From: Ruminococcus sp.
GTDB taxonomy: Bacteria > Bacillota > Clostridia > Oscillospirales > Acutalibacteraceae
Reading direction: 5' to 3'
Assembly: GCA_022510955.1 (NCBI GenBank)
Contig: JAFLSM010000012.1
Location: 1 to 56,004, forward strand
Length of the DNA: 56,004 bases
Under the pieces are notes generated by a model. It was given only the letters and a program-made list of their open reading frames with translations. It had not been told where the DNA came from and did not search any database. This document shows positions 24,989-34,624 of the stretch, one piece after another (the first letter of the stretch is position 1; every line of letters starts with the position of its first letter). A program made the translations under genes and the position numbers.

Positions 24989-27178
24989 ATGAAATATAAA
25001 GTTGTTCGTCAATTTGATGAACGAGATTGTGGTGCAGCATGTCTCGCAATGATTTGTAAATATTATGGCCTAAAAATATCACTTTCAGGTGCTCGTGAAC
25101 TAACAAAAACTGATCTTAATGGAACTAATATATATGGTTTAATTAAGGCAGCAGAAGAAATTGGGTTTAATGCTACACCTTTATTTGGTGATTGTTCAGA
25201 GTTAATAAATGGCTTAGATAACAATGAGATCCGATTCCCTTTCATTGCACACATTATTTTAAATAATCAATTTGAACACTTTGTGGTCATATATAATATA
25301 AAAAATGATAGAGTTATTGTTGCTGATCCTGCGGTGGGAATTGTTAAGTATAGAATAAAGGATTTTACTAATGTATGGACTGGAAAAATTGTGACATTTC
25401 AGTCAAATGGAAAATTAAAAGGTCATAAAGTTTTTAAAAATAATGAGAAACAATTATGTAACACCATAAAAAAGCAGATTAGTTTGATTTTAATAACGCT
25501 TATTTGCTCGATTGTAATTTCAGCTACAGGAATTATATCGGCATATATTTTTCAATATATAGTTAATTTAACGCAAACTGATTTAATACTATATGAAAAT
25601 GATAGTTACAGTATTTTATATGTATTATGTGGAGCAGTAATTTCTTTATATTTTGTTGAATTAATATTGAATATTGTTAGGGGAAAATTATTGTCGCATT
25701 TATCTAATAAATTGGATGAATCGTTTATGCTCCAATATTATAAAAAAATAATAGATCTTCCCATGAATTTTTTCGGAACAAGAAAAAGTGGTGAGATATT
25801 ATCAAGATTTTCTAATGCAACTGAAATTAGAACTGCAATTACTGACGTTTTATTTTCAGGTACAATTAATATCATAATGGTTTTAGCTGGTGGCTTTTTC
25901 CTTTTTCAAATATCTTTAAAACTATTTATAATTATAGTTTTGATAGCAGTTTTATTTATTATAATCTCTATCTTTTTCAAGAATAAATTTGAATTTTACA
26001 AAAGAGAGTTTATGGAAAATGATTCACAAGTAACAACTATTCTAAAAGAATCTATAGATGGAATAGAGACCATAAAAATATATAATTACGCTAAGATAAT
26101 AAAACAAAAAGTAGAAGTTCAGTTTTATAAATTGTTAAAAAGTATATATTGCTGCAATATTTTAGAGAATAACCGCTCTGCTATTGTTTCGGCCATTTCT
26201 TCTATTGGTATTGTTCTAATCATAGCTATTAGTGTTATCGAGATTACTCTTGGCAATCTAACTATAGGAGAATTATTTTCCTTTTATGTTTTATGTGGAT
26301 ACTTTTTGAGCCCATTTGTTGATTTAGTTGGAATGCAAAAAGAAATACAAAGCGCTTTTGTAGCATTTCAACGATTAGGAGATTTAATGAATCTCGAATC
26401 TGAAAACTTTGATAATGGTGAGTTGATGAATAATTTTACGTCCGACATAATAATTAATGATGTGTCTTTTAATTATGGATATAGAGAACCGGTCATAAAA
26501 AATTTGTCATTAAAAATTAAGGGTGGTCAAACAGTTGGGATTGTTGGTAAGAGTGGATGTGGTAAATCTACTTTAGCCAAGTTACTTTTAGGTTTATATG
26601 ATGTGAATTCAGGAGAAATACGAATAGGCAATAAAAATCTAAGAAATTTTAATAAAAATAGTGTTCGTGATAAGATATCTTATTTGCCACAGGTACCATT
26701 TTTTTTTGCTGATACTATTATTAATAATCTAAGAATGAGTAATAACGACATAACAAAAGAAAATATTATTGAAATGTGTCAAAAGGTCGGAATACATGAT
26801 TATATTATGACTCTACCCTTTAACTATGATACAGTTCTAGAAGAAAATGGAAATTGTTTGTCGGGAGGACAAAAGCAGTTATTAGGTATAGTGAGGGCAT
26901 TTATATCAAAACCAGATATATTAATACTTGATGAGCCAACCAGTAATCTGGATAGTATTACTGAAAGCAATTTGGAAGAGTTAATATCAAAACTTTCATC
27001 TGAATCATTAACTTGTATAATTATTTCTCATAGAATGAGGACAGTAGTAAATTGTGATAATATATTTTTGATTGATGATGGAAAAGTTGTAGAAAGTGGT
27101 ACACATAATGAATTGCTTTTAAAAAAAGGTAGGTATTACAAATTTTGGTCAAGGCAAAATTCACTTAATATTAATTAG
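24989..27178 (+). CDS. Peptidase-containing ABC exporter (C39/PCAT)
   Basis: 729 residues. The N-terminal C39 peptidase has the catalytic Cys in DERDCGAACLAMI (Cys17), His in FEHFVVIY and Asp in VADPAVG. A transmembrane domain of about six spans (165-440) follows, then an ATPase with Walker A GKSGCGKST, signature LSGGQKQLLG, Walker B ILILDEPTSNLD and H-loop IISHRM. It cuts the leader after Gly-Gly and exports the mature peptide as a homodimer. The obvious substrate is the product at 24728. RBS GAAAGGAAA precedes the ATG. Confidence 0.93.
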   Translation: MKYKVVRQFDERDCGAACLAMICKYYGLKISLSGARELTKTDLNGTNIYGLIKAAEEIGFNATPLFGDCSELINGLDNNEIRFPFIAHIILNNQFEHFVVIYNIKNDRVIVADPAVGIVKYRIKDFTNVWTGKIVTFQSNGKLKGHKVFKNNEKQLCNTIKKQISLILITLICSIVISATGIISAYIFQYIVNLTQTDLILYENDSYSILYVLCGAVISLYFVELILNIVRGKLLSHLSNKLDESFMLQYYKKIIDLPMNFFGTRKSGEILSRFSNATEIRTAITDVLFSGTINIIMVLAGGFFLFQISLKLFIIIVLIAVLFIIISIFFKNKFEFYKREFMENDSQVTTILKESIDGIETIKIYNYAKIIKQKVEVQFYKLLKSIYCCNILENNRSAIVSAISSIGIVLIIAISVIEITLGNLTIGELFSFYVLCGYFLSPFVDLVGMQKEIQSAFVAFQRLGDLMNLESENFDNGELMNNFTSDIIINDVSFNYGYREPVIKNLSLKIKGGQTVGIVGKSGCGKSTLAKLLLGLYDVNSGEIRIGNKNLRNFNKNSVRDKISYLPQVPFFFADTIINNLRMSNNDITKENIIEMCQKVGIHDYIMTLPFNYDTVLEENGNCLSGGQKQLLGIVRAFISKPDILILDEPTSNLDSITESNLEELISKLSSESLTCIIISHRMRTVVNCDNIFLIDDGKVVESGTHNELLLKKGRYYKFWSRQNSLNIN

Positions 27179-27197
27179 TATTTAGGAGTATTTATTT

Positions 27198-29444
27198 ATG
27201 AGATATTTTAAATTGTTTTTTTCAATTATTCTTGTTATATCAATTATGCTGTCTTTTCCTAGTTGCTCAAAGGAAAGTAGAGATGGTTCTGAAAATATAT
27301 ATGTATACGATGAAACAAAATTAGTGCTTCCACAAGAATTTTCACGAGTTATTGATATGTGTGTAATAAAATCAGGAGAACTTAGAATTGCAGTAACCAA
27401 TTCTTGTAATGATGTTAGTATTTTTGATTCTTCAGATAATGGGAATTCTTGGGATTTGGTGTGTGATGTTTCAAAATCGCTTGATTTGAATGAAGATTCA
27501 TACACAAATATAATTCTTTCAGATGAAAATCATTTTTTTTGTGAGAGTTGTGAAAACATAAAAAATAATGAAGATGTTTTTACTTCAGAAAAAAAATATT
27601 ATTATTTCAACAACAATGAAAATACAATTGTGAAAATTAATCTTGATGATATAAAATCAGATGATTTTGTAGAAGAGTATGATGATATTATTTCGAATCA
27701 AAATATTGATATTAGAAACGGTATAACATCAGGAAGTTTTACTCAGGATGGTAATTTGTTGATTTCTGATTATCTTGGAAAAGGATATTTGTTTGATACA
27801 ACATCCTGGAAAAAAATTTCAGAATACGAAATTAGTGAGGAAATGAATCAAGTTGAGGATATTTGTAATTATGAAGATTATACGATAGCGGTGTCTTATG
27901 CTGGTTCTCTATTTTACGATTATTTAAACGGAAATATTTCTGATGAAAGTAAATTAGAAGAAAACATTACAGATGTTATTAGTGATGCACTAAAAATTAC
28001 AACAATTTCTGGAAATTATTTATTTATAAGAAACGGCGTTCTTTATTTTTTTAATTCCTGTGGGTTGTATAAATATAGTGAGAATGAATGGGAAAAAATA
28101 AATGAATGTAATGGAACATTTATAGGGAAAACTGGAACACGTGTAACATCTTTTAGTGTCTTTGATGAAAATAAATATTATGTTTGTGTTACTGATACTA
28201 TAACTAATAATTCTGAAATATATACTTATTCCAAGACAAAGTTAGATAGGAGTAAGAATACTTTAACGATTTGGTCATTAAAGGAAAGCACTGCAATTGA
28301 ACGTGCTATTAATGTTTATAAAAGCTTAAATAATTCGATGACTGTGAACTATGAAATCGGAACAGGTGAAGATGGAGCAATTACTGTAAAGGATGCAATA
28401 AGCAACTTAAATACTAAGCTTCTTGCAAACGATGGCCCCGATATTATTATGCTTGATCAGATATCAATTGACACTTATATAAATAATGAATATCTCCTTG
28501 ATATATCGGATGTAATCAAGGAATTAACGGAAAGCGATAAATTGTTTGATAATTTGGCAAATGCGTATAATAAAAATGGGAAAATTTATGCCATACCATC
28601 GAGGTTTGCAATTATGATTGTTGAGGGTGATAAAAAAACTGTAGAGAACGCATCGAATATATCGTCATTAATCTCATATGCGGAGCAACTAAAATCCGAT
28701 AATTCAAAAGTAAGTGTTTTTGAAGAGGATAACTTTGAATATGTTGCAGAGTATATGTATAATGCATCAGTGTCGACTTTGATAAACAACGGTGAAATAA
28801 ACAGAAGTGCTATTAAAAAGTTTTGCTCTGATATTCAAAAGTTACATACAATTTATAATAATCCTAATGTTTTATTTGAGGAATCCATTGACAATGTGTT
28901 TGTAGGAACGGATTACTATAGCCTTGCTGATGACTCATTGCAGATTGGAACCGATTATGTTTCAAGTTATGGTTACCAGTTTTCGGGAATAAACGCTTTA
29001 AGAAAATATAACAATGATTACAACTATGCTCTTATGAATTCATCAGCAGGAAATATCTATTTGCCTATGAATATTGCTGGAATTAACAGTAATAGTAGTA
29101 ACAAAGAGATGGCTAAAGAATTTATAAGAACGCTTTTATCCGAAAATGTTCAGACATTAGCAGAAAATGATGGCGCAGAGCCTGTAAATAAGGTTGCTTT
29201 TAAAAGTGATTTAAACGGCGATTATAATATTGATATGGGCAGTCTAAAGTTAAAATCACTAACTGATGACGAAAAATCAAAACTTATTGCACTTACTGAA
29301 AGCCTTGATACTCCGGTTAATCGTGATATAACGATTAAAAATACAATTTTTGAACAGCTTGAAAGTTGCTTTAATGGCTCAATTTTGCTTGATGAAGCAG
29401 AAGAAAATATAATCAATAAGCTTGAGCTCTACTTAAATGAATAG
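27198..29444 (+). CDS. Lipoprotein: propeller-like N-terminal domain fused to family-1 solute-binding domain
   Basis: 748 residues. The signal ends in a lipobox-like SFPSC (Cys at about residue 26). Residues about 30-350 are beta-rich with an Asp-box (SSDNGNSW), suggesting a propeller. From about 352 (NTLTIWSLKES..) the sequence changes to a family-1 solute-binding protein: ANDGPDIIMLDQ, YAIPSRFAIMI, and a C-terminal lobe with FIRTLLSE. Normal solute-binding proteins lack the N-terminal 320 residues. It follows the exporter by 19 bases and precedes two permeases by 2 bases, so it belongs to one operon. Confidence 0.78.
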   Translation: MRYFKLFFSIILVISIMLSFPSCSKESRDGSENIYVYDETKLVLPQEFSRVIDMCVIKSGELRIAVTNSCNDVSIFDSSDNGNSWDLVCDVSKSLDLNEDSYTNIILSDENHFFCESCENIKNNEDVFTSEKKYYYFNNNENTIVKINLDDIKSDDFVEEYDDIISNQNIDIRNGITSGSFTQDGNLLISDYLGKGYLFDTTSWKKISEYEISEEMNQVEDICNYEDYTIAVSYAGSLFYDYLNGNISDESKLEENITDVISDALKITTISGNYLFIRNGVLYFFNSCGLYKYSENEWEKINECNGTFIGKTGTRVTSFSVFDENKYYVCVTDTITNNSEIYTYSKTKLDRSKNTLTIWSLKESTAIERAINVYKSLNNSMTVNYEIGTGEDGAITVKDAISNLNTKLLANDGPDIIMLDQISIDTYINNEYLLDISDVIKELTESDKLFDNLANAYNKNGKIYAIPSRFAIMIVEGDKKTVENASNISSLISYAEQLKSDNSKVSVFEEDNFEYVAEYMYNASVSTLINNGEINRSAIKKFCSDIQKLHTIYNNPNVLFEESIDNVFVGTDYYSLADDSLQIGTDYVSSYGYQFSGINALRKYNNDYNYALMNSSAGNIYLPMNIAGINSNSSNKEMAKEFIRTLLSENVQTLAENDGAEPVNKVAFKSDLNGDYNIDMGSLKLKSLTDDEKSKLIALTESLDTPVNRDITIKNTIFEQLESCFNGSILLDEAEENIINKLELYLNE

Positions 29445-29446
29445 AT

Positions 29447-30319
29447 ATGAGAAAGAACAGTAAAAGATTTATTACTATAAAAAGATCTTGTGCAGGATAT
29501 TTATTTATCCTGCCAAGTCTTATTGGTATAGGATTCTTTTTGGCATTTCCGCTAATTGATGTGCTCAGGCGATCTTTTGTCTCAAACACAACGTGGGAAT
29601 TCAGCGGATTGGAAAATTATAAACGAGTATTGACAAATTCCGCTTTTAAACTGGCTATTACCAATACTGCTTGGTTTACCTTAATATGTATCCCTATGCT
29701 GATGGTTATTTCACTAGTTATAGCAACTGCTATGCATAACCTGAAGAACGATGAGGAAGGACTTAAAAATATTTTCTTATTCCCAATGGTTATTCCAGTA
29801 TCTTCGGTGGTCTTGGTGTGGAATATAGTATTTGATAGGCAAGGGCTACTTAATAGTGCTTTAAGTATTATAGGTATCGGTAATGTTGACTGGATGAACA
29901 GCGATTATGCTTTTGTAATATTGATAATAAGCTATATTTGGAAAAATCTTGGATATGACATAATTCTTTGGTTAGCAGGATTATCAGGAATTCCTGACAG
30001 CATTTATGAGGCGGCATATGTTGATGGTGCGTCAAAAGTAAAGTGCTTTATTTATATAACATTGCCAAATCTAAAATATACCGTTTTTATGGTATCTGTT
30101 ATATCTTTGATAAATTCATTTAAGGTTTTCCGTGAAGCCTATCTTGTATCGGGTGAATACCCTGATACAAGTATTTATATGATGCAAAATTTATTCAACA
30201 ATTGGCTAAGCGATATGGCTATTGATAAAATTGCCGCAGGGGCTGTTATATTTGGTGTACTAATTTTTACCGTTATTATAGTTCTATATTGTATTTTCGC
30301 AAGACGTGATAAAACATGA
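29447..30319 (+). CDS. MalF/UgpA-type ABC permease
   Basis: 290 residues with six hydrophobic segments starting near residue 15. The EAA loop that contacts the ATPase is present as EAAYVDGASKVKCFIYITLP. This is the sugar-type binding-protein-dependent permease family. Its start is 2 bases after the preceding stop and its end overlaps the next permease by ATGA. No MalK-type ATPase is encoded in the cluster, so one must come from elsewhere if this is an importer. Confidence 0.88.
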   Translation: MRKNSKRFITIKRSCAGYLFILPSLIGIGFFLAFPLIDVLRRSFVSNTTWEFSGLENYKRVLTNSAFKLAITNTAWFTLICIPMLMVISLVIATAMHNLKNDEEGLKNIFLFPMVIPVSSVVLVWNIVFDRQGLLNSALSIIGIGNVDWMNSDYAFVILIISYIWKNLGYDIILWLAGLSGIPDSIYEAAYVDGASKVKCFIYITLPNLKYTVFMVSVISLINSFKVFREAYLVSGEYPDTSIYMMQNLFNNWLSDMAIDKIAAGAVIFGVLIFTVIIVLYCIFARRDKT

Positions 30320-31155
30320 AAAAATATCTTATAAAAATTTTGCTGTATTTTATAGCAGCCTTTTTTTGCCTGCCAATGTTACTTGTGGTTGTTGGCTCTT
30401 TGATGGGTGAGGATGAACTTGCTTTAAATCTTGCAGCTATATTGTCAGGAAATGATGGTTATGCACAATGGGATTTGTTTCCTACTCAGCCATCCTTGCA
30501 ATCGTATATTAAGCTACTGTTTGATTCACCAGAGTATTTCAACACCTTTTGGAACTCATTAATAATGACTGTTGGTACGGTAATAGGACAAATGCTGGTG
30601 GGCATACCTGCTGCATGGGCTTTGGCACAGTATGATTTCAAAGGAAAGAGGATTCTTTTCTTTGTTTATATTGTACTGATGATTTTACCATTTCAGGTGC
30701 TTATGCTTTCAGAATACATAATGCTTAAAAGCTTAAATTTACTTGATACCTTTTTTTCAATTATTCTTCCAGGAATGTTTTCGACTTTTCCTGTGTTTAT
30801 TATGCATAACTTTTTTTCTCAACTTCCCAAATCAATACTTGAATCCGCAAGGCTTGATGGAGCAGGAGAGTTTAAAATACTTATACATATAGGAATTCCT
30901 TGTAGTATGTCGGGAATCTTTGCAGCGGCAATTTTGCAGTTTATTGAATACTGGAACATAATTGAACAGCCTATGATGTTTATTAAGGAAAAGTCGTATT
31001 GGCCTATGTCGCTTGCTATACCTAATGCGAAGACCGAAAATATCGGTCTTGCTCTTGCTGCTTCAGTGCTTATGATGTGTCCCTCGATATTGATATTCAT
31101 ATTCGGAAAGAAATATCTTGAACAAGGAATTGCTGTAACAGGATTAAAGGAGTAA
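30316..31155 (+). CDS. MalG/UgpE-type ABC permease
   Basis: 279 residues with six hydrophobic segments. The EAA loop appears as ESARLDGAGEFKILIHIGIP. It pairs with the preceding MalF-type protein. The first periplasmic loop (about 30-75) is longer than is common (LAAILSGNDGYAQWDLFPTQPSL..). ATGA overlap upstream; the membrane-fusion gene starts 3 bases after its stop. The tight packing argues for one functional complex rather than a captured sugar transporter. Confidence 0.88.
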   Translation: MKKYLIKILLYFIAAFFCLPMLLVVVGSLMGEDELALNLAAILSGNDGYAQWDLFPTQPSLQSYIKLLFDSPEYFNTFWNSLIMTVGTVIGQMLVGIPAAWALAQYDFKGKRILFFVYIVLMILPFQVLMLSEYIMLKSLNLLDTFFSIILPGMFSTFPVFIMHNFFSQLPKSILESARLDGAGEFKILIHIGIPCSMSGIFAAAILQFIEYWNIIEQPMMFIKEKSYWPMSLAIPNAKTENIGLALAASVLMMCPSILIFIFGKKYLEQGIAVTGLKE

Positions 31156-31158
31156 TTT

Positions 31159-32472
31159 ATGAACAACAATAAAAAAAAGGCCATTAAGGTTTTTGCAGTA
31201 TTTATTGTACTTGTGATATTAGCAACAGTCATTTCAAATATTGCAAGTGATTTTACCAAGGTTAAGGTAATGGTGCAGAAAACCTCGCGACAGAGCATAA
31301 ATCACAATATAGATACTGAGGGAATGGTAATCACAGAAATAAATAAATTAATAACCGTTCCTGAGGATTTACTGATTGAAAATATATATGTAAAAGAAGG
31401 ACAAAGTGTTTCATCAGAAGATATTTTGTTTTCTATTGAATCAGGATCTCTTGAAAAGCAGATAAAAAAAATTCAAAATCTTCTCAATGCTTCCAGCACA
31501 TTGGCAAATGCTACTTTAATAAGAGCACAGGAGGATTATAATGAGGCTGTAAGTGAAGGTCAAGATTCTGTAACAGAATCATTACAGGCATATAATAATG
31601 CAAAAAAAGAATATGAAAATTACAAGGCAGATGAAAACTATGAAGTAAGTCGTTTGTCTGAATTAGAGCAAGCTGTTGAAAATACAAAGGTAACCTATGA
31701 ATCAGCGGTTAAAAATCGTAAGCAAAGTATAAAAGATGCCGAAAGAGCTTTAGAGGATGCAAAAAATAGTAGCGAATATAATAACATTGAAGAATATAAA
31801 TCAAAAATCGACGAGTTAAATAAAATTATGGATAATAATTGCAATATTTTCTCAGGAAATAATGGCATAGTTCAAGAGATTTTAATAAAAAACGGAGAGA
31901 GTACACTTTCTAATTCTGCAATCATTTTAGCTTTAGATTCCGACAAAAAAAGCGTCGTTTTTGATGTTGATAAATCAATGCGTGATTATGTTAATAAAGA
32001 TAGCTCGGTTTCTGTTTCAGGGTATAACAGTGAAAATGAGTACTGCGTATATGATAATCAACAAATATATAAGATTTACAATAATTCAAGTAGTGACAGC
32101 ATGGACGGCGTTTATGAAAGTGACGCAAATACAAATAAGGTAGTAGTAAAGCTACAAAACTGTAATTTCAGTGTTTTATCCACTGTAAATATAAAAATGG
32201 AAAATAATTCCGAAAAATATGAGTATTGTGTACCAGTAGATGCTATTATGCAGGATGGAGATAATTACTTTGTGTATATAGTAAGTAAAAAAAACGGACT
32301 GTTAGGAGAAGAAACTGTCGCTAAGCATGTTGATGTAGAAATTGCGGATAAAGATTCACAGTATGCGGCAATAAAAAACGGAGAAATTCTTTATGAAGAA
32401 GATATTATCTGCGGAATCGACAAAGTTATTGAGGATGGAACAAAAATTAAGATATTCGATGAAAAAGAATAA
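31159..32472 (+). CDS. HlyD-like membrane-fusion protein
   Basis: 437 residues. One N-terminal transmembrane helix (about 8-28), then a half-lipoyl segment (ITVPEDLLIENIYVKEGQSVSSEDILFSI), a coiled-coil hairpin (about 95-225), a second half-lipoyl segment (NIFSGNNGIVQEILIKNGE) and a beta-barrel region. This is the order of periplasmic adaptor or Gram-positive RND/MacA-like fusion proteins. Its last codons overlap the start of the next gene by 14 bases. It may serve the C39 exporter or the FtsX-like protein. Confidence 0.82.
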   Translation: MNNNKKKAIKVFAVFIVLVILATVISNIASDFTKVKVMVQKTSRQSINHNIDTEGMVITEINKLITVPEDLLIENIYVKEGQSVSSEDILFSIESGSLEKQIKKIQNLLNASSTLANATLIRAQEDYNEAVSEGQDSVTESLQAYNNAKKEYENYKADENYEVSRLSELEQAVENTKVTYESAVKNRKQSIKDAERALEDAKNSSEYNNIEEYKSKIDELNKIMDNNCNIFSGNNGIVQEILIKNGESTLSNSAIILALDSDKKSVVFDVDKSMRDYVNKDSSVSVSGYNSENEYCVYDNQQIYKIYNNSSSDSMDGVYESDANTNKVVVKLQNCNFSVLSTVNIKMENNSEKYEYCVPVDAIMQDGDNYFVYIVSKKNGLLGEETVAKHVDVEIADKDSQYAAIKNGEILYEEDIICGIDKVIEDGTKIKIFDEKE

Positions 32473-33499
32473 GATTACAGCGGTTATTACCATACTTGTT
32501 ATAGTGACAATAATCCTCTTTTGCTTTTACGAGGAAGTTATTTCGCTTGATTATCTGGGTCAATACAAAGACACAATGAATGTCACAAGTATTGGACATA
32601 TTACAAATAGTCGTGCAAATGAGGTGCTTAATACGAACGCACACTCCAATGACAAATTAAAAATGTGTTTTATCAGTAACGCTGGTGAATGTGCGCTAAA
32701 AAGCATTTCGATTGATAAGGTTGTCAACGCTGAAGTGATTTATGTAAACGGTTATATCAATCTTCTTTTCCCTGAATTAAAGTATGAAAAAGATATTGAT
32801 AACGGCAGTTGTATTATTGATATGGTAACTGCATCAAAATTGTACGGTCATACGGATATTATAGGTATGAAACTTACGGTTGCTAATAATAATTTTGTTA
32901 TAAATGATGTTATTGATTCCAAACAGCAATTTATAATAATTTCAGACAAGGAAAATAGGACACTGCAATATGATCAGTTGTGTGTAAATACCGACGGTAA
33001 ATCATCGAAACTAATTTTAAATAAATTGTCTGTTGTATATGGCATTCAAGGTAAAATAGTATGTTTTAGAATAATCGGTTTTTTGCCGCTTTGCCTTCTT
33101 GCGGTTATGTTAATAATTTCATCTGTATTATTGATACTTAAAATAAGAAACATAAGATTAAGGTTTTTAAGTTCAAAATATAGATATTGGTTTTACGGGA
33201 CGGAGTTTTTGATTATAATTTTCGTAATTGTGTTAATGCTAATTTTTATTGGAGAAATGTGCCCTGTCGACCTGATACCCACGCTGTGGTCAGCGTTTGA
33301 CGAGTGGGACGAAATTATGGAGAGCATAAATAGTAGTTTTAAAGTATTATTTATTAAAAATATGTTGTTCTTTGAATACAGTTATGTTTTGCAGTTGTTT
33401 AAAAGTATAGCTTTTGCGTTTATTACTTATATTTTATTTTTAATTTTTAAGAACTGTATATATAAGAAAGTAATTTATATTTTTGATTTGAAACTATAA
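32459..33499 (+). CDS. FtsX/MacB-like membrane protein without ATPase
   Basis: 346 residues from the ATG at 32459 (start overlapping the previous gene, GATATTCG upstream; no strong RBS). One N-terminal transmembrane helix, an extracytoplasmic domain of about 200 residues, then three hydrophobic segments near 220-245, 260-285 and 315-340. This four-span layout is that of MacB/FtsX permeases. Sequence identity to a named family is not visible, so the call is by topology. It is the last gene of the operon that starts at the peptide or exporter. Confidence 0.6.
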   Translation: MKKNKITAVITILVIVTIILFCFYEEVISLDYLGQYKDTMNVTSIGHITNSRANEVLNTNAHSNDKLKMCFISNAGECALKSISIDKVVNAEVIYVNGYINLLFPELKYEKDIDNGSCIIDMVTASKLYGHTDIIGMKLTVANNNFVINDVIDSKQQFIIISDKENRTLQYDQLCVNTDGKSSKLILNKLSVVYGIQGKIVCFRIIGFLPLCLLAVMLIISSVLLILKIRNIRLRFLSSKYRYWFYGTEFLIIIFVIVLMLIFIGEMCPVDLIPTLWSAFDEWDEIMESINSSFKVLFIKNMLFFEYSYVLQLFKSIAFAFITYILFLIFKNCIYKKVIYIFDLKL

Positions 33500-33698
33500 T
33501 ATATGAAGAGTTACTTTTAATAAATGATTGCGGAACATGAATATGGCATAATATTCATTCATTTGATAACGGTGATTGCTTCATATATGCTGGGAAACAT
33601 TTACTGCCCTTGCATTTGTTCAAAGAAAATAATAATGGCAATACTGATTGACAATTTTGAACACATTTTAAAATTTTTATGGATGATTTAAAATAAAT

Positions 33699-34064
33699 AT
33701 GAAGGAAACATTTGGTGGATTTGTAAAGCAAAAAAGAATTGTGAAAAATATATCACTCAGAACTTTTGCTGATGTGATAGGAGTATCACCGGAATATCTT
33801 TCCAAGATTGAAAACAATCTTAGAACGGCTCCAAAGGATATTGTTATCGAAAAAATTGCCAATAAACTTTCGTTGTGTAATGAGGAAAAAGAGATTCTTT
33901 TAGACTTAGCGGCTAAATCAAAGTCTAATTTATCGCTGGCTTCGGATTTAATGATATACATTAATGAAAACGAGATGGTACATAAAACATTAAGGATTGC
34001 AAAAAGAAAAAGTTTATCAAATGAAGAATGGCAAGAAATTTTTAATCTAATATCTAAAAAATAA
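33699..34064 (+). CDS. XRE-family regulator of the recombination module
   Basis: 121 residues. HTH of XRE type in the first 70: FGGFVKQKRIVKNISLRTFADV, then VSPEYLSKIENNLRTAPKD, then LEK-like helix. It lies at the left of the Zn-ribbon, sigma, MazF, Xis and Int genes, as Tn916 places its orf9-type regulator. It probably controls excision. The ATG has a poor RBS (AAATAAATATG). The spacer 33500-33698 has only a weak 55-codon frame (33524) that I do not call. Confidence 0.82.
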   Translation: MKETFGGFVKQKRIVKNISLRTFADVIGVSPEYLSKIENNLRTAPKDIVIEKIANKLSLCNEEKEILLDLAAKSKSNLSLASDLMIYINENEMVHKTLRIAKRKSLSNEEWQEIFNLISKK

Positions 34065-34137
34065 CTTATAAAAAAGAAAGTCCGAGTTGAATCTTGGATT
34101 TTCTTTTGAAATGACTGTGTACAAGTAAGTACACAAA

Positions 34138-34356
34138 ATGGAAGGTGTAAAATTTTTGATTAAAACAAAAGAAAGAGTTTTATATCAATTTGATGTTCGG
34201 TGTCCATGCTGTAATAGAAAGTTGATGGTGTTAAATTTATCTAATTATAAAAAACCTATTGTTTGTATTTTAGAAAAGGACGAATTAGGTGTGCACAATA
34301 CGGAAACGAGATGTCATATATGTAAATCATTTGTTGCGATTGATATAAGAAATTAA
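34138..34356 (+). CDS. Small zinc-ribbon protein (CPCC..CHIC)
   Basis: 72 residues. Two Cys pairs, RCPCCNRK near residue 22 and RCHICKSF near 60, should bind one zinc as a ribbon. Similar small Cys-rich proteins accompany Tn916-family and clostridial elements; function unknown, perhaps nucleic-acid binding. The start is an ATG at 34138 with a poor RBS; a TTG at 34156 (GGTGTAAAATT upstream) is an alternative. Confidence 0.65.
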   Translation: MEGVKFLIKTKERVLYQFDVRCPCCNRKLMVLNLSNYKKPIVCILEKDELGVHNTETRCHICKSFVAIDIRN

Positions 34357-34424
34357 ATAATTGACTTAGTACGAGCCTACAGCCGGAAACGCTGATTTAA
34401 TCAGTAGGAACGAGCTTGCGAAAT

Positions 34425-34475
34425 GCCGACAAGTTTATAGCTTTTAATGCTATATTCTGTTGGCGTTATTTTTTT
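34425..34475 (+). terminator. Intrinsic terminator before the sigma-like gene
   Basis: GCCGACA..TATAGC pairs with GCTATA..TGTTGGC around a loop ttttaat, followed by a run of seven T residues. The bases just before it (34370-34424, GAGCCTACAGCCGG..) are GC-richer and may pair with each other; a regulatory leader is possible. Confidence 0.75.
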
Positions 34476-34566
34476 GCCTTTTTGCGTTAAAAGCGGAAAG
34501 GGCAAAATGTTTTTTGAGAACAGAAAACATAGTTTAAATATTTGGCAAGCTTATATAGCTAAATAC

Positions 34567-34621
34567 CCGTAATCGCCGAATTTTGATTTTATCTAAATTC
34601 AAAATTAAAAGGAGATTACGG
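34567..34621 (+). promoter_or_regulatory. Long hairpin enclosing the Shine-Dalgarno of the sigma-like gene
   Basis: Outer stem CCGTAATC (34567-34574) with GATTACGG (34614-34621); inner stem AATTTTGA (34579-34586) with TCAAAATT (34599-34606). AAAAGGAG (34607-34614) lies between the two 3' arms, and the ATG follows at 34625. Folding would partly hide the ribosome binding site. Confidence 0.6.
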
Positions 34622-34624
34622 TAA

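Noticed and set aside
29447..31155. Ordinary sugar uptake operon
   Set aside because: No MalK ATPase, no sugar catabolic or LacI-type gene, and tight linkage to exporter and fusion-protein genes.
33524..33691. Frame of 55 codons with CPCIC, after the FtsX-like gene
   Set aside because: No ribosome binding site and no recognisable similarity; could be real but cannot be supported.
34373..34424. Possible tRNA-like fold before the sigma-like gene
   Set aside because: No acceptor stem, no GTTC arm and no anticodon loop could be found.
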